DNA of 64,000 nucleotides from Paracoccus rhizosphaerae (lineage in GTDB: Bacteria > Pseudomonadota > Alphaproteobacteria > Rhodobacterales > Rhodobacteraceae). The DNA lies in assembly GCF_026162645.1 (NCBI RefSeq), contig NZ_JAOTBE010000004.1:62001-126000 (forward strand), given 5' to 3'. The translations under genes were made by a program, and so were the position numbers. The stretch's first letter is position 1, and each line of letters begins with the position of its first letter. Of the stretch, positions 8,518-16,238 are shown piece by piece. The notes under the pieces are model-generated. The model did no database searches and was not told the DNA's origin. It saw nothing but the letters and a program-made list of their open reading frames with translations.

Positions 8518-9048
8518 TCATTCGCCCCGCAGGGCGCAGGCAGCCTGCCTGAACAGGGCCGCTACCTCACGCAGATCGTCCGCGTCCTTGCGGCCCACCT
8601 TTGCCTCGGGCAGCATTGGGAAGGTGACCAGCGACACCTCCCACAGCTCGACCTCGGTCAGGATGCGGCGGCCCTTCTGGTCGCGCTCGGCGCGGATCGT
8701 GCGATAGCCGATCGACAGCCCGTCGATCGCGCCGGCCTGGATCAGCGCCGCCGCCTCGCGGGCCTGCGCCACCTCGGGCAGAAGCCGCCCCTTGACCCAC
8801 AGGCCCTGCTCGTCCTCGCGGATCTCGTCCCAGACGCCGATGGGGCGGGTGGGATCGTGCTGCCACAGCATCCGCACCTTGTCCCTCTTGGCCGCCAGCC
8901 GCGCCAGCGACGCGGCGAACGCGCCGGGCATCACGGCGTCGCCCCCTTGATCGGTCAGCCCGAACAGGCTGGCATAGCCCTCGATCACCTGCCCCTCGGA
9001 CAGGACGGGCGCCCCACCCGCAAACTTCACCTCAAGCCCCGGAACCAT
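8518..9048 (-). CDS. HK97 family prohead protease (rcGTA gp4)
   Basis: A 176-residue serine protease of the U35/HK97 prohead family. It shows IEGYASLFGLTDQGGD, a catalytic His in MLWQHDPTRPIG and the Ser in IDGLSIGYRT. It trims the N-terminal scaffold region of the capsid protein during head maturation. It lies 3 nt downstream of gp3.5 and just upstream of its substrate gene, the usual order. Confidence 0.93.
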   Translation of the reverse strand: MVPGLEVKFAGGAPVLSEGQVIEGYASLFGLTDQGGDAVMPGAFAASLARLAAKRDKVRMLWQHDPTRPIGVWDEIREDEQGLWVKGRLLPEVAQAREAAALIQAGAIDGLSIGYRTIRAERDQKGRRILTEVELWEVSLVTFPMLPEAKVGRKDADDLREVAALFRQAACALRGE

Positions 9049-9051
9049 CCT

Positions 9052-9282
9052 TCAGCCTCCTTTCGGCGCAAACTCCAGAATTCCCTGGACGGCCTGGGTC
9101 AGGATCACGGCGACCACGCCATAGACCGTCATCCACAGCCGCCGTTCCAGCCCTTCGACCATGGCCTCGATCCGCTCCAGGCGCTTCTCCACCTGGCCGA
9201 ACTGCAGCGCCATGATCCGCTCCTGCGCGTCGAACCGCTGGTCGTGCCACAGCCCGTCCTTGACGAAACGCGACCCCTCCAC
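9052..9282 (-). CDS. Small GTA membrane-like head protein (rcGTA gp3.5)
   Basis: A 76-residue protein corresponding to orfg3.5 of the R. capsulatus GTA cluster. It has an amphipathic, coiled-coil-like middle (FGQVEKRLERIEAMVEGLERR) and one C-terminal hydrophobic segment (MTVYGVVAVILTQAVQGI). The role is not well defined in the family; a head-associated function is suggested by position between portal and protease. It is 3 nt from each neighbour. Confidence 0.75.
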   Translation of the reverse strand: MEGSRFVKDGLWHDQRFDAQERIMALQFGQVEKRLERIEAMVEGLERRLWMTVYGVVAVILTQAVQGILEFAPKGG

Positions 9283-9285
9283 GGC

Positions 9286-10470
9286 TCAGGCCCCGTCCAG
9301 CGGCGGCAATCCCAGCAGCGCGCGCTTCTCGGCATCCGTGAGGAAGCTCGCCCCCGCGACCCGCGCCCACTGCTGGTTGCGCTCCTCGGCCAGCGCCGGC
9401 ACCTGGTCTGGGTCGGGCCGCAGCTCGACCTCGGCGCCCAGGTGTTCGGACAGCCACCACGCGATCGACGCCGCCACCCGCGTGGCCAAGGGCAGCACCG
9501 TCAGGCGATAGAACGCCCGGTGCGCCTCGGCATAGTTCGCATAGGTCGCATCACCCGGTATTCCCAGCAACATCGGCGGCACGCCGAAGGCCAGCGCGAT
9601 CTCCCGCGCCGCCGACAGCTTCGTTTCGTGAAACTCCATGTCGCTCGGGCTGAACCCCATCGGACGCCAATCCAGGCCGCCTTCCAGCAGCATCGGCCGC
9701 CCGGCATTGCGCGCACCCTGGTGGTTCATCTCGATCTCGCCCACCAGGCGGTCGTACTGCTCAGGGCTCAGCACCCCCTGCCCGTCGACACCCTTGTAGA
9801 TGATCGCCCCGCTCGGCCGCGCAGCGTTGTCCAGCAACGCCTTCGACCAAGCGCTGGCGCTGTTGTGCACGTCCAGCGCCACCGCCGCCGCCTGCATCGG
9901 CGACAAGCCATAATGATCATCCTGCGGATGGAACGCCTTCACGTGGCAGATGGGGTCAGGGCTGCCCGTCATGTCGAAGCGGTGCTTGCGCCCGCCCACC
10001 GCATATTCGAAAGCGACCGGCCAGCCGTCCGCGCCCGGCACCACGCTCATCCGGTCCGAGCGCAGCACGTGCAACTCCTCGGGCAAGCCCGAGGCATCCA
10101 GCCCGACCGCCTCCAGATAGCCGTCGCCCGACAGCAGGATCTGCCCGAACAGCGCCTCGAACAGCTCGGCCCGCCCCTGACCCGGATTGGGCCGGCGCAG
10201 CAGGTCCAGCAGCGGATGCACCTCATAGCGGCGATCCCGGTTCGCGCAGACCAGGGGCACGGCCGCGGCAGCCTCGGCGATCAGCTTCACGCTGCGAAAA
10301 CCGACGGGATTGCCCATAAAGCCGCCCCGCGTCAGACTGCCGGTATCACGCGCCGACCAGATCGCCCGCCCCGACCCCGAGGCCAGCGCCACCACCCGAC
10401 CGGTCGCGCTGGCCTTCCTCTCCGGTGCAGGAGCGTTCTTGCCCTCCCGCGTGAACAATCGAAACGCCAT
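9286..10470 (-). CDS. Phage portal protein, HK97 type (rcGTA gp3)
   Basis: A 394-residue portal protein that forms the dodecameric DNA entry channel of the capsid. Typical portions are VGFRSVKLIAEAAAAVPL, VHPLLDLLRRPNPGQ, LSGDGYLEAVGL and the C-terminal VPPMLLGIPGDATYANYAEA. I chose the ATG at 10470 (MAFRLFTREG) because GGAGG lies 5 nt upstream; a start at 10497 would put coding sequence across the upstream terminator-like hairpin. It is followed by gp3.5 after 3 nt. Confidence 0.92.
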   Translation of the reverse strand: MAFRLFTREGKNAPAPERKASATGRVVALASGSGRAIWSARDTGSLTRGGFMGNPVGFRSVKLIAEAAAAVPLVCANRDRRYEVHPLLDLLRRPNPGQGRAELFEALFGQILLSGDGYLEAVGLDASGLPEELHVLRSDRMSVVPGADGWPVAFEYAVGGRKHRFDMTGSPDPICHVKAFHPQDDHYGLSPMQAAAVALDVHNSASAWSKALLDNAARPSGAIIYKGVDGQGVLSPEQYDRLVGEIEMNHQGARNAGRPMLLEGGLDWRPMGFSPSDMEFHETKLSAAREIALAFGVPPMLLGIPGDATYANYAEAHRAFYRLTVLPLATRVAASIAWWLSEHLGAEVELRPDPDQVPALAEERNQQWARVAGASFLTDAEKRALLGLPPLDGA

Positions 10471-10495
10471 GTTCGCCTCCATGCCTCGGTGATGC

Positions 10496-10523
10496 AAAAA
10501 GGGCCGCCCCGGCGGGACGGCCC
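10496..10523 (-). terminator. Intrinsic terminator-like hairpin between terminase and portal genes
   Basis: On the minus-strand RNA, GGGCCGUCCC, a 3-nt loop and GGGGCGGCCC form a 10-bp stem (one G-U pair) followed directly by five U (10500-10496). It sits 30 nt behind the large terminase stop and 26 nt before the portal start. The G-U pair exists only on the minus-strand RNA, which supports that orientation. It should reduce or stop transcription into the head genes unless read through or opposed by an antiterminator. Confidence 0.75.
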
Positions 10524-10552
10524 TTCGTTCATTCCATCTTTTCCAATCGGCC

Positions 10553-11908
10553 CTACAGCACCCGCATCTGCGGCCGCCGCCAGCCCGCCGCCGGCTCGAT
10601 CATCAGCTCGTGGACCGCCCACACCAGCGCATCCAGCCGGTCCGGACTACCGCGCCCCTCGAAGCCGCGCACCGTCATCTGGCACATCTGGTCCTCAAGC
10701 GCCCCAAGCGCCCCCCGCAGGTGCTTCACCCGCCCCTGCTCATAGAGCGCCGCCACCGGCTCGGCCCGCAGCCCCTTGCCCCGCGACGCCCGCAGCGCCC
10801 TGAAGGGCACCAGCGGATCGATCTGCCGGACAACGCTTTCCACAAGATCGCCGCCCTGGTTCACCTCGGCCACCAGCTTCTCGGCCCCGTGCCGGTCCAT
10901 CGCGGCAATCGCCGCGCGCGCCCAGTCTGTCGGGCCGCCACGCACGCTGGCATCCTCCAGCACATAGGCCCGCCAATCCTTCGGCTCGCCCTGCGTGACC
11001 ACGCCCGCCACGATGATGCCGCATTCGTCGCTGCCCGCGCCCCCGGTGACCGAGGGGTCGACCGCCACCACGACCCGGTCCAGCTTCGGCACCTGCGCCA
11101 CCCGCGCCGTCTCCAGCATCGCCGTCGTCCACAGCGCGCCCTCGATGTCGTCCAGCAGCACGCCGTCCAGCTCCTGCCGCCCCAGCCGCGTCCCGCCATA
11201 GCGGCTCTCGACCTCGGCAAGGAAGCTTTCGGCCAGATAGGCGCGGTTTGCATCCGTGGGCGCATGCGTCACCACCGTGCTGGCGTTGCTCAGGATGCGC
11301 TTCAGGACGCCCACGTTCCGGGGCGTCGTTGTCACCACCTGCTGCGGATGCTCGCCAAGCCGCAGCGCGAACTGCAGCATGTCCCAGACATCCTCGGCCT
11401 TCTTCCACTTCGCCAGCTCGTCCACCCAGGCCGCGTCGAACTGCGGCCCCCGCAGCGCCTCGGGCTCGTGCGCCGAATAGACCGTGGCGGTGGCGCCGTT
11501 GGCCCAGACCAGCCGCCGCCGCCCAGCCTCCCAGACGGGACGCCGGTCTGGCGGCGAACAGGCCAGGATGCCGCTCTCGCCGAACACCATCACCTCTCGC
11601 ACCTGATCAAAGGTCTCTCCGACCAGGGCCACGCGATGACACCGGCCGGGTGCGGCGGCGGTCGGCCCCTCGACCATCCGCCGCACCCATTCGGACCCGG
11701 CGCGTGTCTTGCCCGCGCCGCGCCCGCCCATGATCACCCACGACTTCCAGTCGCCCTCCGGGGGCAACTGGTGGGGCAGCGCCCAGAACTCGAACAGCCA
11801 GGGCAGGCTCATCAGTGCGTTCTCCGACAGCCCGCCCAGGAACTCCTCAACCTCCTCCGGCCCGGCGGAGGCAAGCCAGGCGGCGCCCGATCTCGTCTCG
11901 TGCGGCAT
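10553..11908 (-). CDS. Terminase large subunit, DNA packaging ATPase/nuclease (rcGTA gp2)
   Basis: A 451-residue large terminase. The Walker A motif is GGRGAGKTRAG (about residue 61-71), the Walker B region is FDAAWVDELAKW, and the nuclease domain opens with VVVAVDPSVTGGAGSDECG. In GTAs it packages headfuls of host DNA rather than a specific genome. I chose MPHETRS at 11908, which gives the usual N-terminal length; a TTG start at 11965 is possible. Either way it overlaps the end of gp1 considerably (62 nt or more), so the true start is not certain. Confidence 0.92.
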   Translation of the reverse strand: MPHETRSGAAWLASAGPEEVEEFLGGLSENALMSLPWLFEFWALPHQLPPEGDWKSWVIMGGRGAGKTRAGSEWVRRMVEGPTAAAPGRCHRVALVGETFDQVREVMVFGESGILACSPPDRRPVWEAGRRRLVWANGATATVYSAHEPEALRGPQFDAAWVDELAKWKKAEDVWDMLQFALRLGEHPQQVVTTTPRNVGVLKRILSNASTVVTHAPTDANRAYLAESFLAEVESRYGGTRLGRQELDGVLLDDIEGALWTTAMLETARVAQVPKLDRVVVAVDPSVTGGAGSDECGIIVAGVVTQGEPKDWRAYVLEDASVRGGPTDWARAAIAAMDRHGAEKLVAEVNQGGDLVESVVRQIDPLVPFRALRASRGKGLRAEPVAALYEQGRVKHLRGALGALEDQMCQMTVRGFEGRGSPDRLDALVWAVHELMIEPAAGWRRPQMRVL

Positions 11909-12254
11909 CAAGGTCGAGGCTGCCTCCTCCGACCCCGCCCGCGATGTCCTTGCGAAGTTTGTCAACCTTGATCCTTTCCGCCATCAGCAGCTGGACGGCC
12001 TCGCGGACCGTCTTCGCCGTCTCCATGGCCTTCTTCAGCTTGGCGGGATCGATCTCCGCCGCCTTGACCGCCTCAAGCTCGGCCTGGTGCCCCCGAAGGT
12101 CCTTCACATAGTCCCAGAACAGCCAGCGCAGGACATCGATCTCGTCCTCGCCCTCGGCAATCTCGGGCACCCGGACGCCAGCCCCCGCAGGATGGTTTCC
12201 GGGCACGAAGGGTCCTTCGGGATCGCCTGCCCCGCCCCAGTTCATATCGTTCAT
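11847..12254 (-). CDS. GTA small terminase-like protein (rcGTA gp1)
   Basis: A 135-residue protein matching the first gene of Rhodobacterales GTA clusters. Homologues act as small terminase. The core is helical and charged (IDVLRWLFWDYVKDLRGHQ and LKKAMETAKTVREAVQLLMA), as expected for an oligomeric DNA-binding terminase subunit, and the C-terminus is glycine-rich and basic. I start it at MNDMNWGG (12254). The longer open frame to 12350 would translate the leader hairpin and is unlikely. Confidence 0.82.
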   Translation of the reverse strand: MNDMNWGGAGDPEGPFVPGNHPAGAGVRVPEIAEGEDEIDVLRWLFWDYVKDLRGHQAELEAVKAAEIDPAKLKKAMETAKTVREAVQLLMAERIKVDKLRKDIAGGVGGGSLDLDAARDEIGRRLACLRRAGGG

Positions 12255-12298
12255 GCAATCTGCCCCGCCTCGTGACCTGTCCGCACGAGCCGAGAAAC

Positions 12299-12330
12299 AA
12301 AAAAGCGACCTAGGGTTGCCCCCCGGCCGC
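12299..12330 (-). terminator. Terminator-like hairpin in the GTA leader (attenuator or trpF terminator)
   Basis: On the minus strand GCGGCC (12330-12325) pairs with GGTCGC (12310-12305) with one G-U pair. Inside it an inner GGG/CCC pair closes a CAA loop, and six U follow (12304-12299). It lies between the predicted GTA promoter and the gp1 start codon. It could simply terminate trpF transcription, but its place downstream of the promoter makes leader attenuation possible. Confidence 0.6.
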
Positions 12331-12356
12331 TTGCCCATTTCTCCCAGCATGCAAAC

Positions 12357-12385
12357 GTTCTACTTCAGGCCGTTCTCTAAGTCAA
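12357..12385 (-). promoter_or_regulatory. Candidate sigma-70-type promoter of the GTA cluster
   Basis: Minus-strand TTGACT (12385-12380) and TAGAAC (12362-12357) are separated by exactly 17 nt, in an AT-rich stretch directly upstream of gp1. The expected transcription start is near 12350, giving a leader of about 96 nt. The -35 matches 5 of 6 consensus bases and the -10 matches 4 of 6. Confidence 0.6.
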
Positions 12386-12392
12386 TCACTAA

Positions 12393-12414
12393 CGTTCTGG
12401 TTGTGAACGGGTTC
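12393..12414. promoter_or_regulatory. GTTC/GAAC inverted repeats just upstream of the GTA -35
   Basis: CGTTC-N7-GAACG (12393-12409) overlaps GAAC-N2-GTTC (12405-12414). Further GTTC half-sites lie at 12372 and inside the -10 at 12357, and the octamer AACGTTCT occurs twice, 37 nt apart (12354 and 12391). Such clustering right at the promoter suggests a transcription factor site. The spacing resembles an alphaproteobacterial LexA box, but the orientation differs from the usual direct repeat. Confidence 0.45.
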
Positions 12415-12496
12415 AAGATAATGCCTACTCGCCAATAACTTACCAGATGCAACACCCCCCGCGAACGCTGCGCAACACCCGGCGATAACAACCGAT

Positions 12497-13132
12497 TTAG
12501 TTCTGAAGCGCCCTGACGAACGCGCCGATCCGCGCAACATCCTTGACGCCCGGCGCCGATTCAACGCCCGAGCTCACATCAACAACGCGCGCTCCGGTCA
12601 GCCGGACGGCCTCGGCCACGTTCTCGGGCGTCAGGCCGCCCGCCAGCATCCAGGGCCGAAGAAACCGTCGCCCGACCAGAAGCTGCCAGTCGAACGCCAG
12701 CCCGTTGCCCCCCGGCAGGGCGGCGCCCTCGGCGGCCTTTGCATCGACCAGCAGCATGTCCGCGACCAGCCCATAATCCGTCAGCTGCGCCAGGTCAGAC
12801 GCCTCGCGGATGCCCACGGCCTTCATGACCGGCAGCCCGGTCAGCGCCTTGATCTCGGCAACCCGGTCGGGGCTCTCTTTTCCGTGCAGCTGGATCACGT
12901 CCAGCGGCACAACCTCCAGCACCCGCCGCAGCAATTCGTCATCGGGGTCGACGAACAGCCCCACGCTGGCCACGCCCACGGGGACATGGGCGACCAGCGC
13001 CGCCGCCTCCTCCGGCGTCACCGAACGCGGAGACCTGTCGAAGAACACAAAGCCCAAATAGCGCGCGCCCGCCTCGACGGCGGCCGCAACATGTGCCGGA
13101 TCCTTCAGGCCGCAGATCTTGACGTCGGCCAC
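12497..13132 (-). CDS. trpF: Phosphoribosylanthranilate isomerase
   Basis: A 211-residue TrpF that converts N-(5-phosphoribosyl)anthranilate to the ribulose form in tryptophan synthesis. The general-base Cys is in KICGLKD (Cys7), and the catalytic Asp lies in MLLVDAKA. The glycine-rich phosphate-binding ends LAGGLTPENV and VDVSSGVESAPGVKD are intact. It is 3 nt from lapA. In Rhodobacterales trpF is usually followed by trpB; here the GTA cluster follows instead. Confidence 0.96.
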   Translation of the reverse strand: MADVKICGLKDPAHVAAAVEAGARYLGFVFFDRSPRSVTPEEAAALVAHVPVGVASVGLFVDPDDELLRRVLEVVPLDVIQLHGKESPDRVAEIKALTGLPVMKAVGIREASDLAQLTDYGLVADMLLVDAKAAEGAALPGGNGLAFDWQLLVGRRFLRPWMLAGGLTPENVAEAVRLTGARVVDVSSGVESAPGVKDVARIGAFVRALQN

Positions 13133-13135
13133 CGC

Positions 13136-13558
13136 TCAGCGCGCCGCGGGCAGCTGTGCTGGCGTTGTCCCCGCGTGCGAGGGAACACGGGCGGCCGCGG
13201 GGCGGCGATTCGACGGCTCGTCCAGAATGGCCAGGACATCGTCGCGGGGCGCAGCATGACGCTCGCGCAGATGCCCCATCTCGCTTTCAAGACGCGCCAC
13301 CTCGTCATGGCGCAGCCGTGCCTCGCGGCGATAGTTCGCCTCGCGCATCCATTCCCACAGCAGCCCCGCCAGCATGCCAAGGGCAAAGGCGCCGAAGATG
13401 ACGACGAATAGCGGCACGGCCAGCGACCATGTGCCACCCAGGAACTGCCCGAAGCCGGCCGGGAACAGCGAAAGCGTGACCATCTCGCGGTTGGCCAGGG
13501 CCACTCCCACCAGGATCAGCGCCAGAAGCGCGATAAAGATCAACCGGATAAAGCGCAT
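13136..13558 (-). CDS. LapA family (DUF1049) inner membrane protein
   Basis: A 140-residue protein of the lipopolysaccharide assembly protein A domain family. It has two N-terminal transmembrane segments (about residues 5-22 and 43-65), then a cytoplasmic coiled-coil-like stretch (ANYRREARLRHDEVARLESE) and a proline/alanine-rich tail. E. coli LapA acts with LapB to control LpxC turnover, but here the exact role is unknown. I chose ATG 13558, with GAAGGA 7 nt upstream, over the in-frame GTG two codons earlier. Confidence 0.85.
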   Translation of the reverse strand: MRFIRLIFIALLALILVGVALANREMVTLSLFPAGFGQFLGGTWSLAVPLFVVIFGAFALGMLAGLLWEWMREANYRREARLRHDEVARLESEMGHLRERHAAPRDDVLAILDEPSNRRPAAARVPSHAGTTPAQLPAAR

Positions 13559-13631
13559 GGTCACTTCCTTCGTATGGTTGCGGTCACCGCCGCGGGGGCC
13601 GCCCTGTTATCACAAACGTGTTCTACGACGG

Positions 13632-13916
13632 TCACGCCTCGCCGTTCAACCTGTCGCGCAGCAGCTTGCCGGTCTTGAAGAATGGAACGTGCTTCTCCTC
13701 GACATCGACCGCCTCGCCGGTGCGGGGATTGCGGCCGGTCCGGGAATCGCGCTTCTTGACCGAGAAGGCGCCGAAGCCGCGCAATTCGACCCGGTCGCCG
13801 CGCGCCATCGCGTCGATGACCTCCTCGAAGACGGTGTTCACGATCCTCTCGACGTCTCGCCTGAAAAGATGGGGGTTCTCGTCTGAAATCATCTGGATCA
13901 ATTCCGATCGGATCAT
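13632..13916 (-). CDS. ihfB: Integration host factor subunit beta
   Basis: A 94-residue HU/IHF family DNA-bending protein. [20 protein letters not shown] starts the dimerisation helices and [20 protein letters not shown] leads into the DNA-embracing beta arm with the conserved NPRTGE. The start at 13916 is fixed by family length; the open frame continues upstream without homology. It follows rpsA behind a strong terminator, so it needs its own promoter. A perfect TTGACA lies at 13994-13989 (minus), but I cannot find a good -10 partner. Confidence 0.96.
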   Translation of the reverse strand: MIRSELIQMISDENPHLFRRDVERIVNTVFEEVIDAMARGDRVELRGFGAFSVKKRDSRTGRNPRTGEAVDVEEKHVPFFKTGKLLRDRLNGEA

Positions 13917-14084
13917 GCTTTCCCCCAACTGGACGAGTCGTTGCTGCCGCGCGGGATGGACGAACCCCGGATTGCCGCTTTTCAGGCCTGTCAACGCGCG
14001 GAAGAAGTCACTGGTTTCACAGCGTTGCCAGCTTTGCCATGTCCGCGCAAGTCGCTTGCCGCGTTCCGCCGGACCGCCGGCAAC

Positions 14085-14116
14085 AAAAAGCCCGCCCCGG
14101 ACGGACCGGGGCGGGC
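14085..14116 (-). terminator. Intrinsic terminator of rpsA
   Basis: An 11-bp perfect stem (14090-14100 with 14106-14116, GC-rich) closes a 5-nt loop and is followed on the minus strand by five U (14089-14085). It starts 24 nt after the rpsA stop and separates rpsA from ihfB. Confidence 0.9.
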
Positions 14117-14139
14117 GAAAGATCAGTCCTTAGACTGGA

Positions 14140-15819
14140 TCAGTTGTTGCGGCTCAGCGCGGCGCCCAGGATGTCGCCCAGCGACGCGCCCGAATCCGAG
14201 CTGCCGTACTGGTCGATGGCTTCCTTTTCTTCCGCGATCTCGCGCGCCTTGATCGACAGGCCCAGACGGCGGGTCTTGGTGTCGATGTTGGTCACGCGCG
14301 CATCGACCTTGTCGCCGACCTGGAAACGCTCGGGGCGCTGGTCCTGGCGGTCGCGGGCCAGGTCGCTGCGGCGGATGAAGGACTTCACGCCGTTGTACTC
14401 GACCTCGATGCCGCCATCCTCGATCGCGGTGATCTCGGCGGTGACGATCGAGCCACGCTTCACGCCGTCAACGGCTTCGGCCATGTGCTCGTTTTCCAGC
14501 GCCTTGATCGAAAGCGAGATGCGCTCCTTCTCGACGTCCACGTCCTGAACGACCGCCTTGACGACGTCGCCCTTGCGGAAGTCCTGGATCGCATCCTCGC
14601 CACGCGTGTCCCAGCTGATGTCGGACAGGTGGACCATGCCGTCGATGTCGCCCTCGAGGCCCACGAACAGACCGAACTCGGTGATGTTCTTCACCTCGCC
14701 CTCGATGACGGTGCCCGACGGATGGGTCTCGGCAAAGACCTCCCACGGGTTGCGCATGGTCTGCTTCAGGCCCAGCGACACGCGACGCTTCGCCTCGTCG
14801 ATCTCCAGGACCATCACGTCGACTTCCTGGCTGGTTGAGACGATCTTGCCCGGATGGACGTTCTTCTTGGTCCAGCTCATTTCCGAGACGTGGACCAGAC
14901 CCTCGACACCGGCTTCCAACTCGACGAACGCGCCGTAATCGGTGATGTTGGTCACGCGGCCCTGATGGACCGAGCCGATCGGGAACTTGTCGGCGACCGT
15001 ATCCCACGGATCGGCCTGCAGCTGCTTCATGCCCAGGCTGATGCGGTGGCTGTCCTTGTTGATCTTGATGACCTGGACCTTGACGGTCTCGCCGATCGAC
15101 AGGATCTCGGACGGGTGGTTGACGCGGCGCCAGGCCATGTCGGTGACGTGCAGCAGGCCGTCAACACCGCCCAGATCGACGAAGGCGCCGTATTCGGTGA
15201 TATTCTTGACCACGCCATCGACCGTCTGACCTTCGGTCAGGTTGGCGATGACCTCGGCGCGCTGCTCGGCGCGGCTCTCTTCCAGGATGGCACGGCGCGA
15301 CACGACGATGTTGCCGCGGCGGCGGTCCATCTTCAGGATCTGGAACGGCTGCTTCAGACCCATCAGCGGGCCGGCGTCGCGCACGGGGCGCACATCGACC
15401 TGCGAACCCGGCAGGAAGGCGACGGCGCCGCCCAGGTCGACCGTGAAGCCGCCCTTGACGCGACCGAAAATGGCGCCCTCGACGCGCTCCTCGGCACCAT
15501 AGGCTTTCTCCAGACGGTCCCAGGCTTCCTCGCGGCGGGCCTTCTCGCGGCTGATGCTGGCTTCACCGCGGGCGTTCTCGACGCGGTCCAGATAAACCTC
15601 GACCTCGTCGCCGACCGACAGGCTCGACTCTTCGCCGGGGTTCGCGAATTCCTTCAGATCGACCCGGCCTTCCATCTTGTAGCCGACGTCGATGATGGCC
15701 TGGCCCGCCTCGATGGCAATGACCCGGCCCTTGACCACCGAACCTTCGTCCGGCGTGTCGATTTCGAGGCTTTCGTTCAGGAGGGCCTCGAATTCCTCCA
15801 TGGTCGCTTTAGCGCACAT
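14140..15819 (-). CDS. rpsA: 30S ribosomal protein S1
   Basis: A 559-residue S1 protein that binds mRNA and helps deliver it to the 30S subunit. Repeated S1/OB-fold domains are visible, each with a variant of GxVxxITDYGAFVELE (for example GVVKNITEYGAFVDLGGVDG, then TNITDYGAFVELEAGVEG, then KNITEFGLFVGLEGDIDG). The N-terminus (CAKATMEEFEALLNESLEID) is typical of alphaproteobacteria. It ends in its own terminator. The usual upstream cmk gene is absent here; cckA lies there instead. Confidence 0.97.
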   Translation of the reverse strand: MCAKATMEEFEALLNESLEIDTPDEGSVVKGRVIAIEAGQAIIDVGYKMEGRVDLKEFANPGEESSLSVGDEVEVYLDRVENARGEASISREKARREEAWDRLEKAYGAEERVEGAIFGRVKGGFTVDLGGAVAFLPGSQVDVRPVRDAGPLMGLKQPFQILKMDRRRGNIVVSRRAILEESRAEQRAEVIANLTEGQTVDGVVKNITEYGAFVDLGGVDGLLHVTDMAWRRVNHPSEILSIGETVKVQVIKINKDSHRISLGMKQLQADPWDTVADKFPIGSVHQGRVTNITDYGAFVELEAGVEGLVHVSEMSWTKKNVHPGKIVSTSQEVDVMVLEIDEAKRRVSLGLKQTMRNPWEVFAETHPSGTVIEGEVKNITEFGLFVGLEGDIDGMVHLSDISWDTRGEDAIQDFRKGDVVKAVVQDVDVEKERISLSIKALENEHMAEAVDGVKRGSIVTAEITAIEDGGIEVEYNGVKSFIRRSDLARDRQDQRPERFQVGDKVDARVTNIDTKTRRLGLSIKAREIAEEKEAIDQYGSSDSGASLGDILGAALSRNN

Positions 15820-15901
15820 GCGTGTTCAGTTTCCTTTGTATCGGTTTTCCGGCCTGACGGTTGGCTCCGCCGGTCTTTATGGCGTCCATACTGGCAACGA
15901 C

Positions 15902-15928
15902 AAAGGGTCGCGGCAAAGCGCCCGACCC
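15902..15928 (-). other. Structured element in the rpsA leader
   Basis: On the minus strand GGGTCG and CGACCC form an outer 6-bp stem, with an inner GGC/GCC stem and a one-base bulge, and UUU follows. It lies about 85 nt upstream of the rpsA start within the predicted leader. S1 autoregulation through leader RNA structure is known in E. coli, so this may be a control element or an attenuator. Confidence 0.4.
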
Positions 15929-15974
15929 GTCTGCAGCGGTCTGTTCTGACCATGTCGCCCGATTGACTGCACGC

Positions 15975-16003
15975 TCTATACGCGCCGACGCCATCGATTT
16001 CAA
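15975..16003 (-). promoter_or_regulatory. Candidate rpsA promoter
   Basis: Minus-strand TTGAAA (16003-15998) and TATAGA (15980-15975) are spaced 17 nt apart, about 155 nt upstream of the rpsA start codon. No better pair was seen in the gap. Confidence 0.55.
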
Positions 16004-16238
16004 CGCCAAACAGCCTGCCAGAAATGCTGTCAGTCGTCTCGGCGGATCAGGCCGGAGCCACCAATCCCTGCCCGGGATACCGCCGGCAGAACTTTAGCCA
16101 GTCTTCCCGTCGAGGTCGCTTCATCCGATCTGGTGCAGCCTGCCCGGTGCGGGTGCCTCTCCCCTGCGACACGGAAATCAGGCGGGTGTCCGATAAGCGC
16201 ACCCGCCCGCCTCCCGCCCTCGGCTGAGGCGATGCCTG

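Larger units (their letters stand above)
15820..16238. other. 419-nt gap between cckA and rpsA: promoter and leader, no gene seen
   Basis: I see no convincing coding sequence here. It contains the predicted rpsA promoter and leader (separate entries) and, near the cckA stop, an 8-bp hairpin GGCGGGTG/CACCCGCC (16181-16188 with 16200-16207) without a U-run that may end cckA transcription. Confidence 0.6.

Noticed and set aside
7900-10803. A 967-codon open frame on the plus strand
   Set aside because: It is antisense to capsid, protease, gp3.5 and portal genes; its translation is rich in Arg, His, Pro and Gln with no domain, a typical shadow of GC-rich coding DNA.
12393-12409. A LexA box at the GTA promoter
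   Set aside because: The spacing GTTC-N7-GAAC is inverted, while the alphaproteobacterial LexA site is normally the direct repeat GTTC-N7-GTTC. I keep it only as an unassigned repeat.
15820-16238. A tRNA or small RNA gene between cckA and rpsA
   Set aside because: I could not draw a cloverleaf or find a T-loop GTTCRA box; only the rpsA leader structure is supported.
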